DNA of 8,366 bases from Gp6-AA40 sp035764385. Its GTDB lineage: Bacteria; Acidobacteriota; Vicinamibacteria; Vicinamibacterales; UBA2999. Below, piece after piece: positions 1 to 6,881 of the stretch. Numbering within the stretch: position 1 is the first letter of the stretch; each line of letters opens with the position of its first letter. The position numbers were made by a program, and so were the translations under genes. The stretch spans positions 1-8,366 of the forward strand of contig DASTZI010000229.1 of NCBI GenBank assembly GCA_035764385.1. Reading direction: 5' to 3'. The notes beneath the pieces were generated by a model. It had not been told where the DNA came from and searched no databases. It saw only the letters and a list, made by a program, of their open reading frames with translations.

Positions 1-1202
1 TGAGCAAACGTATTCGCATCGCGATTGTCGCGGTCGTGATCGCGGTGCTGGCAACATCCGTATGGCTGTGGGCGACGGCCGGGCGTGAGACAACCGATGA
101 TGCGCAAGTCGACGCGCACGTTGCACCCATCGCCGCACGTGTCGGTGGCACCGTGACTGAGGTGCCCGTCCGGGACAATCAACAGGTCGAAGCGGGCGCG
201 GTGCTCGTCACGATCGATCCACGTGATGACCAGGTCGCTCTCGACAAGGCGCGCGCCGAACTGGCAACGGCGGAAGCTGAAGCGGCCGCCGCACGGGTCA
301 ACGTGCCCATCACCACGACCGCTGCGACGAGCAACGTGTCCACCGCACAGGGCGGCGTCGAGCAGGCACAGGCCGGGATCGAAGCTGCGCAACGCGGTGT
401 CGATGCCGCCAGCGCGCGCGTCGCGACCGCCCAGGCACGCCAGCGCGAGGCCGAAGCGAACGTGACGAAAACAAGCAAGGATGTCGAACGCTTCAAGGCC
501 TTGCTCGCGAAGGACGAAGTTCCTCAGCAGCAGTACGACGCCGCAGTGGCGGCCGCCGAGGCAGCACATGCGGCCGCGGATTCCGCCAAGGCGCAGGTGC
601 AGGAAGCGCAGGCCGGCATTTCGGTGGCGCAAAGTCAGCTGATGCAAGCGCGGGCCGGCGCGACGCAGGCGACCGCGCAACTGCAGACGGCGCAAACGGG
701 TCCGCAGCAGGTCGCGGCACAACGCGCCCGCGCGGCATCAGCGGACGCGCGCGTCATGCAGCAGCGCGCGGCCGTTCAGCAGGCGGAGCTGAATCTTCAA
801 TACACGACTGTCCGAGCGCCGATGCGCGGCATCGTCAGCAAGAAGACCGTGGAGGTCGGTCAGGTCGTGCAGCCTGGCCAGCCGCTCATGTCGGTGATTC
901 CGCTCGAAGACGTCTGGATCACCGCGAACTTCAAGGAGACGCAGCTCGAGAACATGCGTCCCGGCCAGCCTGCCGTGATCGCCGTCGACGCATACGGTGG
1001 CCGCGAGTTCAAGGGGCACGTCGAGAGCCTCGCCGCGGCGACAGGATCACGGTTCAGCCTGCTGCCGCCCGAGAACGCGACGGGGAACTTCGTGAAGGTC
1101 GTTCAGCGCGTCCCCGTCCGTATCGCCATCGACGAGAAGCAGGACGCGGAGCAATTGCTGCGGCCGGGTATGTCGGTGACCGCGAGGGTGTATACACGGT
1201 GA
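1..1202 (+). CDS. emrA: EmrA/HlyD-family periplasmic adaptor of a drug efflux pump (lacks only first base of start codon)
   Basis: Membrane-fusion adaptor that would link an inner-membrane MFS transporter to an outer-membrane channel. The window opens with TG followed in frame by AGC AAA CGT, so the true start is very probably an ATG whose A lies just outside, giving MSKRIRIAIV and about 400 residues, the usual EmrA length. Numbering from that Met, there is one membrane anchor (about 6-24). It is followed by the first half of the lipoyl domain with the TDDAQVDAHVAPIAARVGG signature (about 32-50), a long Ala/Gln-rich coiled-coil hairpin (about 80-265), the second lipoyl half beginning VRAPMRGIV (271-279), and a beta-barrel with the EmrA-type stretch VWITANFKETQLENMRPGQ. 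An internal GTG at 36 is an in-frame alternative start but would remove the positively charged end of the anchor. The next gene is its transporter partner, 77 bp downstream. The family is clear; the substrate is not. The symbol is by family resemblance. Confidence 0.93.
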   Translation, partial: SKRIRIAIVAVVIAVLATSVWLWATAGRETTDDAQVDAHVAPIAARVGGTVTEVPVRDNQQVEAGAVLVTIDPRDDQVALDKARAELATAEAEAAAARVNVPITTTAATSNVSTAQGGVEQAQAGIEAAQRGVDAASARVATAQARQREAEANVTKTSKDVERFKALLAKDEVPQQQYDAAVAAAEAAHAAADSAKAQVQEAQAGISVAQSQLMQARAGATQATAQLQTAQTGPQQVAAQRARAASADARVMQQRAAVQQAELNLQYTTVRAPMRGIVSKKTVEVGQVVQPGQPLMSVIPLEDVWITANFKETQLENMRPGQPAVIAVDAYGGREFKGHVESLAAATGSRFSLLPPENATGNFVKVVQRVPVRIAIDEKQDAEQLLRPGMSVTARVYTR

Positions 1203-1207
1203 TTGAC

Positions 1208-1275
1208 GATTTGTGATTTGCGATTGGCGATTTGAAAATCACAAATCACAAATCATCAATCACAAATCATGAATC
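1208..1275. repeat. Heptad inverted repeat element A, between adaptor and transporter genes
   Basis: The left arm (1208-1234) is four 7-bp units of type GATTTGT/GATTTGC. The right arm (about 1236-1275) is five or more units of type AAATCAC. The arms are near reverse complements with almost no loop, so the DNA or transcript can fold into a long, imperfect, AT-rich hairpin. It fills nearly all of the 77-bp gap inside the operon. It contains no U-tract and is not a standard terminator. It could affect mRNA stability or expression of the second gene, but that is inference. Confidence 0.85.
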
Positions 1276-1279
1276 GCGC

Positions 1280-2827
1280 ATGACTGAACAGCGTCACATC
1301 AATCCCTGGATCGTCGCGATCGCGGTGATGTTCGGCACTTTCATGGAGGTGCTCGACACCACGGTCGTGAACGTGTCGCTGCCGCATATCGCCGCGACGA
1401 TGTCGGCGACGATCGACGAGGCGACGTGGGTGTTGACGTCCTACCTCGTCGCCAACGCGATCATCCTGCCGATGACAGGCTGGCTTGCGGCAACGTTCGG
1501 CCGAAAGCGCCTGTTGATGATGTCGGTCACGGGTTTCACGATCTCGTCATTTCTCTGCGGCATCGCGCCAAACCTCCCGGCGCTCATCTTCTTCCGCATT
1601 CTTCAGGGGGCGACCGGTGGCGCGCTGCAGCCGTTGTCGCAGGCGGTGCTCCTCGAATCGTTCGAGCCGCACGAACGCGGCAAGGCGATGGGGTTCTGGG
1701 GTCTCGGTATCGTGGTGGCGCCGATCATCGGCCCGGTCGTCGGCGGATGGCTGACCGACAGTTACAGCTGGCGATGGGTGTTCTACATCAACCTCCCGGT
1801 CGGTGTCGCCTCGATCATCATGACGAAGATGTTCATCTTCGATCCGCCATACCTGCGTCGTGACGTCGATAAAGTCGACTACTGGGGCATCGGCATGCTG
1901 GTCGTCGGCATCGGCGCGCTGCAATATGTGCTCGACCGAGGCCAGGAAGTCGATTGGTTCGCGAACCGATCGATTGTGATCCTGTCGTTTGTCTCGGCGG
2001 CGACGCTGCTGGTCCTCATCTATCACGAACTGACGACCGACCATCCGATCATCGATCTGCGCGTGTTCAAGGAACGCAGCTATGCGACAGGTGTGTTTCT
2101 GATGACGATGCTCGGGTTCGTGCTCTACGGGAGCCTCGTGCTGCTGCCCGTGATGCTGCAGACGCTGCTCGGCTATCCCGCGCTCCAGGCGGGGATCGCG
2201 ATGGCCCCGCGCGGTATGGGCTCGCTCGTCATGATGCCCATCGTCGGCATGCTCACCAGCAAGGTCGACGTTCGCAAACTGCTCGCGCTCGGCTTCTTTG
2301 TCGCAGGCATGACGCTGGTCTGGCTCGGTTCACTCAACCTGAACGCCGGCTACTGGGACATCTTCTGGCCGCAGCTTCTCCAGGGCACCGGCATGGCGCT
2401 GACGTTCGTGCCGCTGACGACCGCCACGATGCAGGCGATTCCGCAGCAGCGGATGGGAAACGCGACCAGCCTCTTCAATCTGATGCGGAACATCGGCGGC
2501 AGCGTCGGCATCGCGGTGACGGGAACAATGCTGACGCGCCAGCGCCAAGCCGTTGGCACGGTGCTCGGCGAGAACCTTTCCGCCTACGACGTCCAGACGC
2601 AGACGCTGCTCGCGCAAATCAAGGCCGGGTTCATGGCGAGAGGCGCGGACGCGGTGACGGCGACCGAGCGCGCGTACGCGGCGCTCCACGGCATGCTCCT
2701 GCAGCAGGCGTCAATGGTGTCGTTCGTCTGGCTCTTCCGCTTGCTCGGCGGGATCTTCTTGATGCTGCTGCCGCTGATTCTGATTATGCGAAGGCCTAAG
2801 GGAAGGGTCGCCGCCCCCGCTCACTAA
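1280..2827 (+). CDS. emrB: EmrB/QacA-type MFS drug:H+ antiporter (DHA2 family, 14 TM)
   Basis: Inner-membrane proton-driven multidrug exporter, partner of the preceding adaptor. I place the start at ATG 1280 (MTEQRHINPWIVAIAVM, 515 aa). A TTG at 1232 is in frame, but using it would translate the AT-rich repeat (KITNHKSSITNHESR), which is not protein-like. Visible family marks, numbered from ATG 1280, are the TM1 motif LDTTVVNVSLP (25-35), the loop 2-3 motif A variant GWLAATFGRKR (67-77, with Ala where many MFS proteins have Asp), and the antiporter motif C region GIVVAPIIGPVVGGW (143-157), followed by SWRWVFYINLPVG. Hydrophobic segments continue to the C-terminus, consistent with 14 helices, and the protein ends in a basic tail (RRPKGRVAAPAH). 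No Shine-Dalgarno sequence is seen before 1280. The stop overlaps the stop of the convergent membrane-protein gene by four bases. The drug or metabolite exported cannot be told from sequence. Confidence 0.94.
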   Translation: MTEQRHINPWIVAIAVMFGTFMEVLDTTVVNVSLPHIAATMSATIDEATWVLTSYLVANAIILPMTGWLAATFGRKRLLMMSVTGFTISSFLCGIAPNLPALIFFRILQGATGGALQPLSQAVLLESFEPHERGKAMGFWGLGIVVAPIIGPVVGGWLTDSYSWRWVFYINLPVGVASIIMTKMFIFDPPYLRRDVDKVDYWGIGMLVVGIGALQYVLDRGQEVDWFANRSIVILSFVSAATLLVLIYHELTTDHPIIDLRVFKERSYATGVFLMTMLGFVLYGSLVLLPVMLQTLLGYPALQAGIAMAPRGMGSLVMMPIVGMLTSKVDVRKLLALGFFVAGMTLVWLGSLNLNAGYWDIFWPQLLQGTGMALTFVPLTTATMQAIPQQRMGNATSLFNLMRNIGGSVGIAVTGTMLTRQRQAVGTVLGENLSAYDVQTQTLLAQIKAGFMARGADAVTATERAYAALHGMLLQQASMVSFVWLFRLLGGIFLMLLPLILIMRRPKGRVAAPAH

Positions 2828-3825
2828 ATGGTTTCGACAATCGGCGGCGCTGGCGGCACCGAGGCAGGCCCCGCGATGTATCCCCAGTGCGCAAGCGAGC
2901 GCTGGAAGAGCGCGGTTGCCGAGGCGATCACCTGCAGCTTTACGATCAGCCGCGCCAGGATGTAACCCTGCGACACGAGCACGCCTGCCCACATCGAGGC
3001 ACCGGAACCGCCCGCGCCCGGATTAATGAGCGCCCAGCTACCCACGACGGCCAGAAACAACACCGTATTGGTCAGATATAGGCCGGTAACGCGCCACGGA
3101 TTACGGACGATGAAGCGAATGGCCGCGATCAGTGCTCCGGACATACTGCGCCGGTCCTCGATCACCGCACGTACCTTCGCGTAGTCCACCACCGTCGCCG
3201 TTAATGCCAGGAGCGCGGTGAAAATCGCATACATCAGCAGCCGCCAGTAGAACACCGTCCGCTCAACGGGAATGTCGCGTGTGATGTTCACATACCACTT
3301 CGCGAACAACCATTCGTGAACGTACGCGAACAGAAACCAGTACGCGATTCCCGCAGCCACGCCGAGACGAACGAAGCGAAGAAAGAAGGTCCCGGACGCC
3401 GCGAAAAAGCCATACGCGCCGATGCGGCGGCCGCGTGCGTACCGATCCAGGATGCCGCCCTGCAGGAAAACCCATACGAGCAGGTACAAGCACAGCGCAA
3501 GCGCGATGGCGGGTACAATCGGACGTTTGTCGAGAAGGCCGCTGACGCTGTCCAGCGTCGTCGCGAAGCCAAGAATCGAGGGTGTGAATGTCGATGTCAG
3601 CGTGAGGAAGCTGCCCTGCGACGCGAATTCCTGCCACCAGTCGTAGCTGACCGAGTCCGCCACGTCGTTGGCGATCAGGCTGGAGCCGAGATGTTCGCTT
3701 ATGCCCAAACCGATTGCGGTGGCGAGCGGTGCCGCCGCGATGAGCGTGACGAAGTAGATGCCGACGATGACCGCGGGAGCCGCCACCACCCGCCGCAAAC
3801 CGTCGCGCCACGAACTTCTAACCAC
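2824..3825 (-). CDS. Uncharacterised multi-pass membrane protein, downstream of M1 peptidase
   Basis: I do not recognise a named family. The 333-residue product has about six hydrophobic segments (roughly 17-39, 104-123, 150-170, 193-213, 246-265 and 279-303). Between the first two is a large polar loop (about 43-100) with several aromatic residues (SYDWWQEFASQ). Cytoplasmic-looking basic loops include DRYARGRRIGAYG (127-139) and VVDYAKVRAVIEDRRS (212-227). The latter reads like an amphipathic coupling segment. The tail is Pro-rich. The start is GTG at 3825, 10 bp after the stop of the upstream M1 peptidase gene on the same strand, so the two are probably co-transcribed. The conserved-looking WRDGLRRV just inside the N-terminus supports a start near here. 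The start codon sits in a sequence that may be a degenerate heptad repeat. The 3' end overlaps the emrB stop by four bases. It could be a transporter-like or accessory membrane protein; nothing in the sequence decides. Confidence 0.85.
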   Translation of the reverse strand: MVRSSWRDGLRRVVAAPAVIVGIYFVTLIAAAPLATAIGLGISEHLGSSLIANDVADSVSYDWWQEFASQGSFLTLTSTFTPSILGFATTLDSVSGLLDKRPIVPAIALALCLYLLVWVFLQGGILDRYARGRRIGAYGFFAASGTFFLRFVRLGVAAGIAYWFLFAYVHEWLFAKWYVNITRDIPVERTVFYWRLLMYAIFTALLALTATVVDYAKVRAVIEDRRSMSGALIAAIRFIVRNPWRVTGLYLTNTVLFLAVVGSWALINPGAGGSGASMWAGVLVSQGYILARLIVKLQVIASATALFQRSLAHWGYIAGPASVPPAPPIVETI

Positions 3826-3839
3826 GAATCACCAACTAG
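3806..3839 (-). repeat. Possible degenerate heptad remnant at the membrane-protein start
   Basis: Read on the minus strand, the junction between the two minus-strand genes goes GTGATTC, GTGGTTA, GAAGTTC, GTGG, a loose 7-bp period with TTCGTGG occurring twice 14 bp apart. It resembles the better-preserved heptad elements elsewhere in the window but lacks an inverted partner. The GTG start codon at 3825 lies inside it. This may be chance. Confidence 0.3.
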
Positions 3840-5782
3840 ACCAGCCACGCGTACGTCACGAGGACGTCCTGCAGCCATGCCATCCATTTCAGACTCCACT
3901 TCAGGCTCGCTTCGCTCGCCCGCGGCTGCAACGTGCGGCTGTTGTTGGTGTAGTTCACGTCGAGCATCAGCACGCGATTGGGATCGACCTGCACCGAGCG
4001 TGCGCGGACGTTTGTGTCGTACCGGTAAATGGCTCTCCGCTCGACCCCGTCCCATCGCTCTGTTTTCTTTGACCCGTCACTGAACGTAGTCAGCACGTCC
4101 ACGGGAAAGGTGGCCTCACCGAACCGCCGAACCACGACCGTCGTCCGGTAATGCCCGGTGCCCGCCGGCGTGCTCGTCAGCAGCTGCACATCGTAATCAA
4201 ACGTGTTCGAGCCGCGATACACCTGGTCGAAGAACGGCGTCAGATCGCGCCCGGCCGCTTGATTCACGCTTTGAAAAAACTCCGCCGGGCCGGGATGCCG
4301 AAATTTCGAGGCGTCGAAATAGGTGGACATCGCACGCTGCAGTGTGGGCCATCCCAGCCACTTCTCGAGCGTATGCAGCCACAATGCGGTCTTGAAGTAC
4401 GTGATGTTTCCACCGGTCGACGGCCAGTAGCGGAATGACGGCGTGGCCTCCGCGTCGGATTCCGCTTGCGCGCGATAGCCCGCGAGGCCCTCGTCCACCT
4501 GTCGCGTGACTGGAATATCGCGAAACACCCACGGGACGAAACCGCCGAAGTAGCGGCGGGCGAGGAAGTTCTTCGTGCCAAAGGCCACTTCGTCGACACG
4601 CGCCTCGGAGAACTGATTGATCCCTTCGTCCATCCACGCATGCTCGAATTCATTGCTGCCGACCAGACCGTACCACCACTGGTGTCCCGCTTCGTGAATG
4701 GTGACCGACTCTGGTGCGAGGACGCGAGTCGGCGCGATCCACCGCGTACCGGCCGTAAAGAGGGTCGGGTACTCCATGCCTCCGCTTCCGCTTTGAAATG
4801 CAGGGTCGACGATCGTGATGTTTTCATACGGATATGGACCGAACCACTCGCCGTAGTACTTCAGCGTCGCGGCGGCTGCGTCGAAATGTCGCGCTTCCTG
4901 ACCCCCGTGCTCGGGGCGAAGCAACAGACGCATCTGGACCTGCGGCAACGTCGGATGTGTGAACGTCCGCGTGAAGACGAGGAACTGCGGACTTGTTGTC
5001 CACGCGAAGTCGTGGATGTCTTCACCGTGATAGTGATGAATGACCGTTCCGTTGCTGCTGTCGGTAGATGTGACTTCGCGCCCGGAGGCGCCGACGATGT
5101 AGCCGCGCGGAACGGTCATGCGGACGTCATAGACGCCGTAGTCGGAATAGAACTCTGTGCCTGAATGGAACTGGTGAGTATTCCATCCGGCATCTTCGAG
5201 CACCCCAATCTTCGGGAACCACTGGCCCAAGAAATAGTAGTCATCGATATAGCCGGTGCGTGCAAACGGCCGTGGAATCTTCGCGCTCCACTCGATGTCG
5301 ATGTCCACCGTTCCATTCGGAGGAACTGGTTGCGGCAGCGACACCGCGGCAACGGTCCGATCCGCCGCATTGCCGTCGTCAGGGGCAATGAAGCGAACCT
5401 TGGATCCGAGGTCGTAACTCCGGTCCAGCATGACGCGAAGCGCGGTGATGTCAGTCGAACCCCATGCATCCGGCCGTGGCGTCGTACCGTTTCCGCCAAG
5501 GCGGCGTTCACGCAGCCAGGTGGATTCCGCGTTACGCCACGCGTTCCAGTAGAGATGGAATTGCAGCTCTCCTGTGGGATTTGCACTGATGTTGCGCCAT
5601 CGAATGCGCTCGCGGCCGTGCAGCGTGCGGTCGCTCGGTTCGAGCCGCACAGCGATGTCGTAGTTGGCGTTGCGAGGAGAGCGCGCGCCCGGCGCCGGCT
5701 GGTCGAATTTCTGCGAACCGTCGAGCGTCGTCGATAGCACGAGCGCTGCCGCGATCGCACAGAGACCGAAGGTCCAACGCAC
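3836..5782 (-). CDS. Exported M1-family zinc metallopeptidase (aminopeptidase-like)
   Basis: Zinc peptidase expected to act outside the cytoplasmic membrane. An N-terminal signal peptide (MRWTFGLCAIAAALVLSTTL) precedes a beta-rich N-domain and a thermolysin-like catalytic domain. Active-site residues are HEAGH at 363-367 with the third zinc ligand Glu386 in WMDEG. This is the exact HExxH-x18-E spacing of family M1. The substrate-amine-binding motif is GGMEY (334-338) in place of the classical GAMEN, with the key Glu at 337. The transition-state Tyr is probably Tyr462 in ITYFKTALWLHTL. The final stretch (KWSLKWMAWLQDVLVTYAWLV) is hydrophobic and aromatic and may associate with the membrane. 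At 648 aa it is shorter than PepN-type enzymes and fits bacterial secreted M1 proteins. The start is GTG at 5782, chosen because it gives a complete signal peptide; no Shine-Dalgarno sequence is visible. The membrane-protein gene follows after 10 bp. Substrate specificity is unknown. Confidence 0.93.
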   Translation of the reverse strand: MRWTFGLCAIAAALVLSTTLDGSQKFDQPAPGARSPRNANYDIAVRLEPSDRTLHGRERIRWRNISANPTGELQFHLYWNAWRNAESTWLRERRLGGNGTTPRPDAWGSTDITALRVMLDRSYDLGSKVRFIAPDDGNAADRTVAAVSLPQPVPPNGTVDIDIEWSAKIPRPFARTGYIDDYYFLGQWFPKIGVLEDAGWNTHQFHSGTEFYSDYGVYDVRMTVPRGYIVGASGREVTSTDSSNGTVIHHYHGEDIHDFAWTTSPQFLVFTRTFTHPTLPQVQMRLLLRPEHGGQEARHFDAAAATLKYYGEWFGPYPYENITIVDPAFQSGSGGMEYPTLFTAGTRWIAPTRVLAPESVTIHEAGHQWWYGLVGSNEFEHAWMDEGINQFSEARVDEVAFGTKNFLARRYFGGFVPWVFRDIPVTRQVDEGLAGYRAQAESDAEATPSFRYWPSTGGNITYFKTALWLHTLEKWLGWPTLQRAMSTYFDASKFRHPGPAEFFQSVNQAAGRDLTPFFDQVYRGSNTFDYDVQLLTSTPAGTGHYRTTVVVRRFGEATFPVDVLTTFSDGSKKTERWDGVERRAIYRYDTNVRARSVQVDPNRVLMLDVNYTNNSRTLQPRASEASLKWSLKWMAWLQDVLVTYAWLV

Positions 5783-5788
5783 GGTCGA

Positions 5789-5794
5789 ATGTTA
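5789..5794 (-). promoter_or_regulatory. Possible -10 hexamer for the M1 peptidase operon (leaderless?)
   Basis: On the minus strand TAACAT lies six bases before the GTG start at 5782. A -10 box at that distance would start transcription at or next to the start codon, giving a leaderless mRNA, which would agree with the missing Shine-Dalgarno sequence. No convincing -35 hexamer is seen at 16-18 bp; that position falls in repeat element B. Confidence 0.25.
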
Positions 5795-5800
5795 CACTGG

Positions 5801-5872
5801 CAATTTGTGATTTACGATTTGTGATTCGCGATCGGACTAGAGACGCAGTCACAAATCGCAAATCATAAATCG
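5801..5872. repeat. Heptad inverted repeat element B, in the divergent intergenic region
   Basis: The left arm 5801-5824 and the right arm 5849-5872 are reverse complements at 21 of 24 positions, with one further G-U pair, around a 24-base loop. The arms are built from 7-bp units (TTTGTGA, TTTACGA / AAATCGC, AAATCAT), the same type as element A. The element occupies most of the 96 bp between the two divergent genes, so the promoters of both must lie in or overlap it. It ends six bases before the ATG of the plus-strand dehydrogenase. Confidence 0.87.
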
Positions 5873-5878
5873 CAAAAT

Positions 5879-6880
5879 ATGACGATTCGTGTGATGCACG
5901 TCGGGCTTGGACCCATCGGCGCCGCAGTTGCGCGCCAGCTTGCGACCCGCAAAGGCTTTCGTATCGTGGCCGCGGTCGATATCGACCCAAGCAAGGTTGG
6001 CCGCGATGTGGGCACCGTGGCGGAGCTGGGCGGTCCGATCCGGGTGAAGGTCACTCAGGATGTCCGCAAGGCCGCGAAGTTGGCCAAACCGGACATCGCG
6101 GTCCTTTGCACATCGTCATCGCTCAAGGTCGTGATGCCGCAGCTCGAGGCGCTCATGCGGCTGCGCCTTCCCGTCATTTCCACGACCGAGGAGCTTGCGT
6201 ACCCCGCGCCGCGAAATCGGCGGCTTGCGAAACAGCTCGATCAGATGGCGCGCAAAGCGAAGGTCGCCATTCTCGGAACCGGCGTCAATCCAGGCTTCGC
6301 CATGGATGCGTTGCCCATTGCGCTGACGAGCGTGTGCGAGCAGGTCAATCGGATCGAGGTGCGGCGCGTCCAGGATGCTCGCATGCGCCGCATTCCGTTC
6401 CAGCAGAAGATTGGCGCCGGCCTGACGCGAGAGCAGTTCGAGCAGCAGGTCAAGACCGGCGCCGTCCGCCACGTCGGTTTCACGGAATCGATCCAGATGA
6501 TCGGCGATGCGATGGGGTGGACCCTGACGCGCATCACCGATGACGTACGCCCATGGATCGCAGAAGACGAAGTCCACAGCGAACTGCTCGCCGTCGACCC
6601 GGGCTACGTCGCTGGCATCAGCCAGGAGGGAGTCGGGTACGTCGGCGAGGAGCCGAAGATACGCCTGCAGCTTGACGCATATCTCGGTGCGCCCGAGTCG
6701 TTCGACTCGGTGCTGATCGATGGCTCGCCGCGTCTCTACTCGAAGGTGCAGGGCGGCATCCACGGTGACATTGCAACCGCATCGATGACGGTCAATGCGA
6801 TTCCACACGTCTTGGTCGCTGCGCCGGGGTTGCGGACGATGCGCGACATGCCGCTGCCGTCTTTCTTCGCGGCTCGTTAG
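5879..6880 (+). CDS. NAD(P)-dependent dehydrogenase resembling 2,4-diaminopentanoate dehydrogenase / DapB-like
   Basis: The 333-residue protein opens with a Rossmann fold: VMHVGLGPIG gives the GxGxxG dinucleotide loop (Gly9, Gly11, Gly14), and VAAVDID places an acidic residue (Asp34) at the end of beta-2. This is followed by AVLCTSSSL, STTEELAYP (101-109) and ILGTGVNPGFAMDALP (131-146). The GVNPGF segment and a C-terminal half of alpha/beta type (RRVQDARMRRIPFQQKIGAG...) match what I know of the 2,4-diaminopentanoate dehydrogenase group, often annotated as dihydrodipicolinate reductase-like. Such enzymes oxidise or reduce an amine/oxo substrate with NAD(P). Ornithine-fermentation neighbours are absent here, so the real substrate is open, and I would not call it lysine-pathway dapB. 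The ATG at 5879 is the only sensible start; no Shine-Dalgarno sequence is visible, and a repeat hairpin ends just upstream. It stands alone, divergent from the M1 gene. Confidence 0.82.
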   Translation: MTIRVMHVGLGPIGAAVARQLATRKGFRIVAAVDIDPSKVGRDVGTVAELGGPIRVKVTQDVRKAAKLAKPDIAVLCTSSSLKVVMPQLEALMRLRLPVISTTEELAYPAPRNRRLAKQLDQMARKAKVAILGTGVNPGFAMDALPIALTSVCEQVNRIEVRRVQDARMRRIPFQQKIGAGLTREQFEQQVKTGAVRHVGFTESIQMIGDAMGWTLTRITDDVRPWIAEDEVHSELLAVDPGYVAGISQEGVGYVGEEPKIRLQLDAYLGAPESFDSVLIDGSPRLYSKVQGGIHGDIATASMTVNAIPHVLVAAPGLRTMRDMPLPSFFAAR

Positions 6881-6881
6881 C

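Noticed and set aside
1232..1279. Longer emrB reading frame from TTG at 1232.
   Set aside because: The added 16 residues simply translate the heptad repeat; ATG 1280 gives a normal EmrB N-terminus.
1547..2044. Minus-strand open frame inside emrB.
   Set aside because: It is antisense to a clear transporter gene, and its translation is dominated by Asp, Arg and His, typical of a shadow frame.
3316..4083. Long plus-strand open frames opposite the M1 and membrane-protein genes.
   Set aside because: They are antisense shadows of well-supported minus-strand genes, common in GC-rich DNA, and their translations are Arg-rich without recognisable domains.
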